DNA of 64,000 nt, from NCBI GenBank assembly GCA_965268675.1, contig OZ254179.1:496001-560000 (forward strand). The letters run 5' to 3'. Shown here one piece after another: positions 59,117 through 64,000 of the stretch; the first letter of the stretch is position 1, and each line of letters opens with the position of its first letter. The stretch comes from AAA044-D11 sp009705075 (GTDB lineage: Bacteria; Actinomycetota; Actinomycetes; Nanopelagicales; Nanopelagicaceae). The notes beneath the pieces are model-generated. The model did no database searches. It was not told where the DNA came from and saw only the letters and a program-made list of their open reading frames with translations. A program made the position numbers and the translations under genes.

Positions 59117-60613
59117 TTAAGCGATACGAGTGCGACGAGGTGTTGCAAAGTTCTTTGAAACCTCATCTAACTCAAGTGAAACCTGCGCCTTGATGGCTTC
59201 CTCCGAAGCAAGAAGTGCCTTCAACTTAGTAACAATCGCCTTTAAATCCTTCTGTTCTGTTTCAAGCTCTAACTTGCTGAGCTTTGTTAAGCGGCGAAGT
59301 GGCATATCAAGAATGTATGTTGCTTGTTCATCTGAGAGCTTATAGGCCTTGATCAGCGCAGCTTTTGCTTCAGGAGCATCTTCGGCGGCACGGATTAACT
59401 TAATGACTTTATCGATATCAATAATTGCTTTTAGCAAGCCATCAACTAAGTTCAAACGGCTCTCGGCTTTAGCTTTGCGATATTCGGATCTACGGCGGAT
59501 TACTTCAATTCGATGATCAATAAAGACTTGAAGTAACTCTTTTAGGCCAAGTGTTAGCGGTTTTCCGCCGACAAGTGCCACAGCATTTATCGAGAATTGA
59601 TCTTCCATCGGGGTTAACTTAAAGAGGTTCTCAAGTACATCTTCAGGTTCGAAGCCATTCTTAAGTTCAACAACAACTTTGGTGCCCTGTTGGCCATCTG
59701 ATAAATCAACGATGTCTGAGATTCCTTGAATCTTCTTAGCCTTAACTAGGTCGGCAATCTTCTCAACAATCTTCTCCGGACCAATGTTGTATGGCAGTTC
59801 GGTAATAACGAGTCCCTGTTTTCTGGCTGTAACTTTCTCCACCGCAACTGTTGCACGAACTTTGAATGAGCCGCGGCCGGATTCATAAGCCTCAGCGATT
59901 CCATCTTTGCCAACAATTTCGCCACCTGTAGGGAAATCAGGGGCTGGAACAAATTTCATCAAAGCCTTAAGTGTGGCCTTTGGGTTTTCAATTAAATGTT
60001 TTGTCGCGGCAATAACTTCGCCCAAGTTATGGGGAGCCATATTTGTTGCCATACCTACGGCAATTCCAGTCGCACCATTAACAAGCAGATTTGGAAATGC
60101 AGCGGGGAGTACTTGTGGTTCAAGTAGTTGGCCATCGTAGTTAGATCCAAAATCAACGGTGTCCTCATCAGATTCGTTGACCATTGCCATCGCAGAAGGA
60201 GCAAGACGTGATTCGGTGTATCGCATTGCAGCTGGACCAGAATCTAGGGAGCCAAAGTTTCCATGGCCATCAATAAGCGGAAGTCGCATTGAGAAACTTT
60301 GCGCCATACGTACCATCGCATCATAAATAGCGCCATCACCATGTGGGTGCAACTTTCCCATAACTTCACCAACAGCTCGCGCGCATTTAACGTGGCCTTT
60401 ATCTGGACGAAGTCCCATCTCTGACATCTGGTGCAATATGCGACGTTGTACTGGTTTTAAACCATCGCGGGCATCGGGAAGAGCGCGAGAGTAAATAACT
60501 GAATATGCATATTCAAGGAAAGATTCTGACATCTCTTGCGAGACATCGATATCAATAATTCGGCCTGGGTTCTCACCTGGTTTTGGGAGAACAGCTTTTG
60601 GAGTTTTTGCCAT
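59117..60613 (-). CDS. parC: Type IIA topoisomerase subunit A lacking the C-terminal domain
   Basis: 498 residues, while GyrA/ParC normally has 750-850. The winged-helix domain, catalytic Tyr-132 (AAMRYTESR), the HPHGD region, the tower and the coiled coil (to about 480) are all present. The protein then stops just after TPRRTRIA, exactly where the beta-pinwheel DNA-wrapping domain normally begins. The next gene starts 6 bp later, so no pinwheel remnant fits here. Gly-94 replaces the Ser usually mutated in quinolone resistance. Without wrapping, it should act more like a decatenase than a supercoiling gyrase. Partner: the B subunit at 54414-56486. Confidence 0.92.
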   Translation of the reverse strand: MAKTPKAVLPKPGENPGRIIDIDVSQEMSESFLEYAYSVIYSRALPDARDGLKPVQRRILHQMSEMGLRPDKGHVKCARAVGEVMGKLHPHGDGAIYDAMVRMAQSFSMRLPLIDGHGNFGSLDSGPAAMRYTESRLAPSAMAMVNESDEDTVDFGSNYDGQLLEPQVLPAAFPNLLVNGATGIAVGMATNMAPHNLGEVIAATKHLIENPKATLKALMKFVPAPDFPTGGEIVGKDGIAEAYESGRGSFKVRATVAVEKVTARKQGLVITELPYNIGPEKIVEKIADLVKAKKIQGISDIVDLSDGQQGTKVVVELKNGFEPEDVLENLFKLTPMEDQFSINAVALVGGKPLTLGLKELLQVFIDHRIEVIRRRSEYRKAKAESRLNLVDGLLKAIIDIDKVIKLIRAAEDAPEAKAALIKAYKLSDEQATYILDMPLRRLTKLSKLELETEQKDLKAIVTKLKALLASEEAIKAQVSLELDEVSKNFATPRRTRIA

Positions 60614-60662
60614 GGGGCGTATCTTGCCAATGAACTATCTGATTAGTTGGTAGCGACTCGGT

Positions 60663-61550
60663 TTAATAGAGCGGTCTAGCGCCGACTAGTGCGACACATT
60701 TGGCCGCAAGTTCAGCACCAGATTCCAGAGCATCAATAAGTTCGCCATTATTACCCCAGATTGAAATAAATCCTGCAGCAAAGGCATCACCGGCCCCAGT
60801 TGTGTTAACTACAGTGGTTTTCTTTGCTTGAACTTGAATTAACTGACCATTTCGAGTTTGCCCTAGCGCTCCGTTAGATCCTCGCTTTATAACAACAGTC
60901 TTGACTTGATTAAGTAATTGCGCTGCTGCATCTACCGGATTTTCTTTTCCGGTCAAGAAGTGTGACTCTTCTTCATTCAAGATAATTGTGTCAACAAATT
61001 GAAGCCAATCATTCGCCGTACTTACTCCCACTTCCATTAGGACCCCAACAGTTGCAGGATCGAGAATAATAGGAAGCCCTGCGGCCTTAACTGCTTCAAC
61101 AATTTGAAGAACACCTTCACGAGATTGCGAATTGATTAGCGCATATGCCGAGAGATACACCGCGCTGAATTGTGAGAGATCAGGTAAGTCAGATAGACCA
61201 AGACCAGCATTAGCTCCAGAATCTGGAAACATTGTACGTTCGCCTTCACGTCCAACTATTACAACAACAACACCAGTGCCCTTATTCGCAATTATCTGCG
61301 AAGAGTGTTCAACGCCATATTTATTCAATTCTGCAATCAGAGTCTGGCCGGCAGAGTCGTCACCTATTCGTGTCACCAGATATGAAGGCGTTTTATTGTG
61401 GGCAAGCCAGGTGGCTACATTCGCCGCGGCTCCACCACCTTGGGTAGAAATTTGCGCCCTAGTTTCTAGCCCTTCAACGATTGGGCGATTAAGTAGGACT
61501 ACCACATCCAACATAATGTCACCGATGCAGAGAATTTTGTTGGCTGACAT
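60663..61550 (-). CDS. psuK: PfkB-family kinase, probable pseudouridine kinase
   Basis: About 295 residues. GGGAAANVATWLA is the first PfkB signature and NTTGAGDAFAAGFI the second, with the catalytic Asp. The gene directly follows psuG (stop at 61557), which defines the pathway: PsuK phosphorylates pseudouridine and PsuG splits the product. Substrate is therefore inferred from context; ribokinase activity is the alternative. Two close ATGs exist (61556 and 61550). Confidence 0.85.
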   Translation of the reverse strand: MSANKILCIGDIMLDVVVLLNRPIVEGLETRAQISTQGGGAAANVATWLAHNKTPSYLVTRIGDDSAGQTLIAELNKYGVEHSSQIIANKGTGVVVVIVGREGERTMFPDSGANAGLGLSDLPDLSQFSAVYLSAYALINSQSREGVLQIVEAVKAAGLPIILDPATVGVLMEVGVSTANDWLQFVDTIILNEEESHFLTGKENPVDAAAQLLNQVKTVVIKRGSNGALGQTRNGQLIQVQAKKTTVVNTTGAGDAFAAGFISIWGNNGELIDALESGAELAAKCVALVGARPLY

Positions 61551-61556
61551 ATTCAC

Positions 61557-62441
61557 CTATAGCGCGCAGGCAATTTCTGCAGCTAGCTTTGAATTAGCCT
61601 TGATAATCTCAATATTCACCCGCAGAGATTCACCTTTACTCGTCGTATGGAAATGTTCAAGCAGAAATGGCGTTACATCTTTTCCAGTTACATGGCCTGA
61701 AGTTGCAAGTGCCAAACCGCTATCTAATATTTCATTATGTAGTTTTAAATCCATCTGATTCTTAACAGGATTAGCGATGATGATTGCCGTGGAGTCTGTA
61801 TTTAGGTTGTGACGTAGACCCCAGATTCTGGCAATTTCTTCGACTGTTTCAACGCGATGCTCGATGGTAAATCCTGAATCGGTTAGATAAAAACCCGGAA
61901 AGTTACTTGTTTTGAAGCCAATCACGGGAATAGCAAGAGTTTCCAGCCGTTCCAAAGTTCCGGCTACATCCAAAATCGATTTAACTCCAGCACAGACAAC
62001 AATAATTTTGGTACTTGCTAATTCGGTTAAGTCAGCAGATTCGTCATAAAGGTGTCCACGGTGTACTCCACCAAGACCTCCAGTTGCAAAAACATCTATA
62101 TCCGCAAGATTTGCTATATGTGAAGTGGCAGCAACGGTTGTGGCTGCGCTTTTACCGGTTGCACAAATAATTGCGAGATCTCTAGTTGAGGCTTTAACAA
62201 TATTGTCATCGTTAGCGATCCGAATTAGTTGGTCAGCTTCTAGCCCAACAAAAATTTCACCATCGATAATTGCAATTGTTGCCGGTATTGCTCCATGGCT
62301 CCTGACAATCTCTTCAACTTCGATTGCAACTTCTAGATTCGTTGGCCGAGGTAGACCATGCGAAATAATTGTGGATTCGAGAGCGACAATTGGCCGACCT
62401 TGACTCTTTGCCGCGGTAACTTCCTTCGAATATTTAATCAC
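61557..62441 (-). CDS. psuG: Pseudouridine-5'-phosphate glycosidase
   Basis: 294 residues. ALESTIISHGLPRP, FATGGLGGVHRG and GFKTSNFPGFYL are family-defining segments, the middle one near the Mn2+ site. It cleaves the C-C glycosidic bond of pseudouridine 5'-phosphate to uracil and ribose 5-phosphate, recycling modified nucleosides from RNA turnover. GTG start with TAATGT 6 nt before it (leaderless). Confidence 0.95.
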   Translation of the reverse strand: MIKYSKEVTAAKSQGRPIVALESTIISHGLPRPTNLEVAIEVEEIVRSHGAIPATIAIIDGEIFVGLEADQLIRIANDDNIVKASTRDLAIICATGKSAATTVAATSHIANLADIDVFATGGLGGVHRGHLYDESADLTELASTKIIVVCAGVKSILDVAGTLERLETLAIPVIGFKTSNFPGFYLTDSGFTIEHRVETVEEIARIWGLRHNLNTDSTAIIIANPVKNQMDLKLHNEILDSGLALATSGHVTGKDVTPFLLEHFHTTSKGESLRVNIEIIKANSKLAAEIACAL

Positions 62442-62511
62442 TAGCGCACATTACATCAGGCAATTGCGCCGGCGTTAAACAAAGGTATTCGAATTAGGGC
62501 AAGATAGCGCC

Positions 62512-63615
62512 ATGGATCCACGGAATTTGGCTGCGCTATCAAATTCTATATTTGCCGCTCTTGGGGTAGCGGATACGACCAATGAACTTGGAATTGCAGA
62601 TAATCCAGGCCGGCGGGAATGCTTATTACTTATAGATGGAATGGGCGCTGAACTCATCAAGCAATATGGCAGCCAGTTTTTGATATTTAATGAACTTGAG
62701 TTCCTACCGAAATTAGATTCACACTTTCCTTCAACAACCGCGACGAATCTCTCTTCACTCGGCACTGGAACACTTCCTGGAGTTCACGGAATGCTTGGTT
62801 ACACCGTGCGCGTTCCACGGAGCGGAGAACCAGGGCGCCTGCTGAACTCTCTTAAATGGGATGACCGGGTTGATCCAGTAATCTGGCAGAAAGTCCCTAC
62901 GCTTTTCGAGCGGGCAACGTCAGAAGGAATTCAGGTTTCACATATCGCCGCCAAGCGATATGAAGGTTCTGGTTTCACTCAAGCAGCACTTCGTGGCGCG
63001 CAATACCTTGGCGCTAATCAGATTGCTGAAATTATTGAAAACACCGTCATAGCAATGCAGCCCGCTAAATCTTTCTCCTATGTATACATAAATAACTTAG
63101 ATGCCGCCGGCCACGATGATGGTGTTGGCTCTGAGAAGTGGTTGCTCGCTCTTTCAATCGTCGCAGATTTGATAACCGGGCTACGAGATCGACTTCCGAA
63201 AGGTACAAGGCTCTGGGTTACAGCAGATCACGGAATGATAAATGTGGGCGAAAAAATAATTTTGGGGCAAGATAATAATTTAATGACAAATGTGAATCTA
63301 GTTGGCGGCGAACCAAGAGCCCGGCATATCTATGTAACAGCAGGAGCAATTGCAGAAACCGCTGCACTCTGGCGAGAGTCTTTAGGAGCAAAGGCCGAAA
63401 TTTTCACCAGGGAAGAAGCAATTGCCGCAAATCTCTTCGGCCAAGTTACGTCACTCGATAGCAGTGAACGGATGGGGGATCTAATCGCCATTGCAAAAGA
63501 GGAAGTGATTCTTATCGACCCGACCCGGATTAAGGAAGAGAGCAAGATGGTTGGCCACCATGGTGGAATGAACGCGATAGAAGTGGATATTCCTTTGCTA
63601 ACCCATCAGAATTAA
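62512..63615 (+). CDS. Alkaline-phosphatase-superfamily phosphodiesterase
   Basis: 367 residues. LLLIDGMGAELIK, FPSTTATNLSSLGTGTLPGVHGMLGY (with catalytic Thr), DAAGHDDGVGS and WVTADHGMINV give the metal ligands of the nucleotide pyrophosphatase/phosphodiesterase family. No signal peptide is visible, so it is probably cytoplasmic. Substrate unknown. CAAGAT sits 6 nt before the ATG. Divergent from psuG. Confidence 0.85.
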   Translation: MDPRNLAALSNSIFAALGVADTTNELGIADNPGRRECLLLIDGMGAELIKQYGSQFLIFNELEFLPKLDSHFPSTTATNLSSLGTGTLPGVHGMLGYTVRVPRSGEPGRLLNSLKWDDRVDPVIWQKVPTLFERATSEGIQVSHIAAKRYEGSGFTQAALRGAQYLGANQIAEIIENTVIAMQPAKSFSYVYINNLDAAGHDDGVGSEKWLLALSIVADLITGLRDRLPKGTRLWVTADHGMINVGEKIILGQDNNLMTNVNLVGGEPRARHIYVTAGAIAETAALWRESLGAKAEIFTREEAIAANLFGQVTSLDSSERMGDLIAIAKEEVILIDPTRIKEESKMVGHHGGMNAIEVDIPLLTHQN

Positions 63616-63648
63616 AAAGAGCAAAGAATTCTCTAGCTTCATTTCTGA

Positions 63649-64000
63649 CTACTTAAAATTGAAATCAACATAGCCGAGCCTACGATTAAAATAAATATTC
63701 TTAATGGAAGTTGTCAGGTAATTTGAGATTCTTAGATACTTATAGCCTCGAGCATGCACAAAGTCAACAATTGCTTCATGAAGAACCCATCGGGCAACTA
63801 GCGAGTTTTCTCCATAGGCGGATAGAAAGAACTCAATATTAAAAATATCATTAGTAAAGAATCCAGCAGATGTAGCAACTAGATTTCCATCAAGATCGTA
63901 TACCGAAAAACCTGCAATTCTCTTCCGATCCATCTCATAGAATTTACTTGATATTGTGAGTTCTCTTGAATTAGCTTTCAAAACTTCACTTAATTCAATT
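63649..64000 (-). CDS. GNAT/FemAB-like protein, 5' end beyond the window
   Basis: At least 117 residues, open to the window edge on the N-terminal side. RIAGFSVYDLDGNLVATSAGFF and LVARWVLHEAIVDFVHARGYKYLRIS followed by YFNRRLGYVDF look like the C-terminal half of an acyltransferase of the GNAT/FemAB or lysyltransferase type. I cannot assign the substrate. Confidence 0.5.
   Translation of the reverse strand, partial: IELSEVLKANSRELTISSKFYEMDRKRIAGFSVYDLDGNLVATSAGFFTNDIFNIEFFLSAYGENSLVARWVLHEAIVDFVHARGYKYLRISNYLTTSIKNIYFNRRLGYVDFNFK

Overview
The window looks like a chromosome segment of a small-genome, low-GC freshwater actinobacterium of the Nanopelagicales (acI) type. This is inferred from the heliorhodopsin, the Lys/Ala-rich N-terminus on the principal sigma factor, the SAM-IV-type riboswitch, the Lys/Ala/Arg-rich histone-like protein, the AT-rich composition and the tight gene packing. 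No rRNA, CRISPR array, transposase or integrase gene was found.

Layout. (i) 1-10.7 kb is an accessory region of short modules. They are separated by eight copies of a 24-bp repeat, all in the same orientation. Modules: azoreductase/pirin/MarR/isomerase-like/SDR/ArsR; a heliorhodopsin; a MarR gene with two secreted YHYH-domain proteins; an epimerase-like SDR; an XRE regulator with a membrane protein. Two copies of an odd RNA locus (about 7.95-8.30 and 10.27-10.71 kb) each encode a CCA-ending tRNA-like domain. Thirteen bases of that domain are perfectly complementary to an upstream hairpin RNA, and the pairing has covaried between the copies. This is the most promising candidate for an undescribed system. 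(ii) 10.8-18.3 kb: secreted and metal-related genes (His-rich protein, DUF305, Tat-Rieske protein, beta-CASP nuclease, P1B-5-like ATPase) and a collagen-like membrane protein. (iii) 18.4-26.4 kb: a decayed PhnB-type VOC gene, a yybP-ykoY manganese riboswitch with terC, small enzymes, and three secreted proteins. (iv) 26.4-44.3 kb: an MMPL transporter, katG, alkD, a UppP with a C-terminal extension, dedA, yaaA, tgt, an M13 peptidase, a histone-like protein, an MFS transporter and panB. (v) 44.4-64 kb: nadE, an amino-acid ABC importer with an N-formylglutamate-amidohydrolase-like enzyme, SAM riboswitch-metY-metX, rpoD, a second type IIA topoisomerase (B subunit, and an A subunit without its C-terminal domain), an old yellow enzyme, the pseudouridine pair psuK/psuG, and a phosphodiesterase.

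Two genome-wide habits stand out. At least 22 genes carry a -10-like hexamer (mostly TANNNT) exactly 6 nt before the start codon, which implies leaderless transcripts; I used this to choose several starts. Six convergent gene pairs share a four-base YTAG in which both stop codons overlap. All functions are from reading the sequence; no database search was run.
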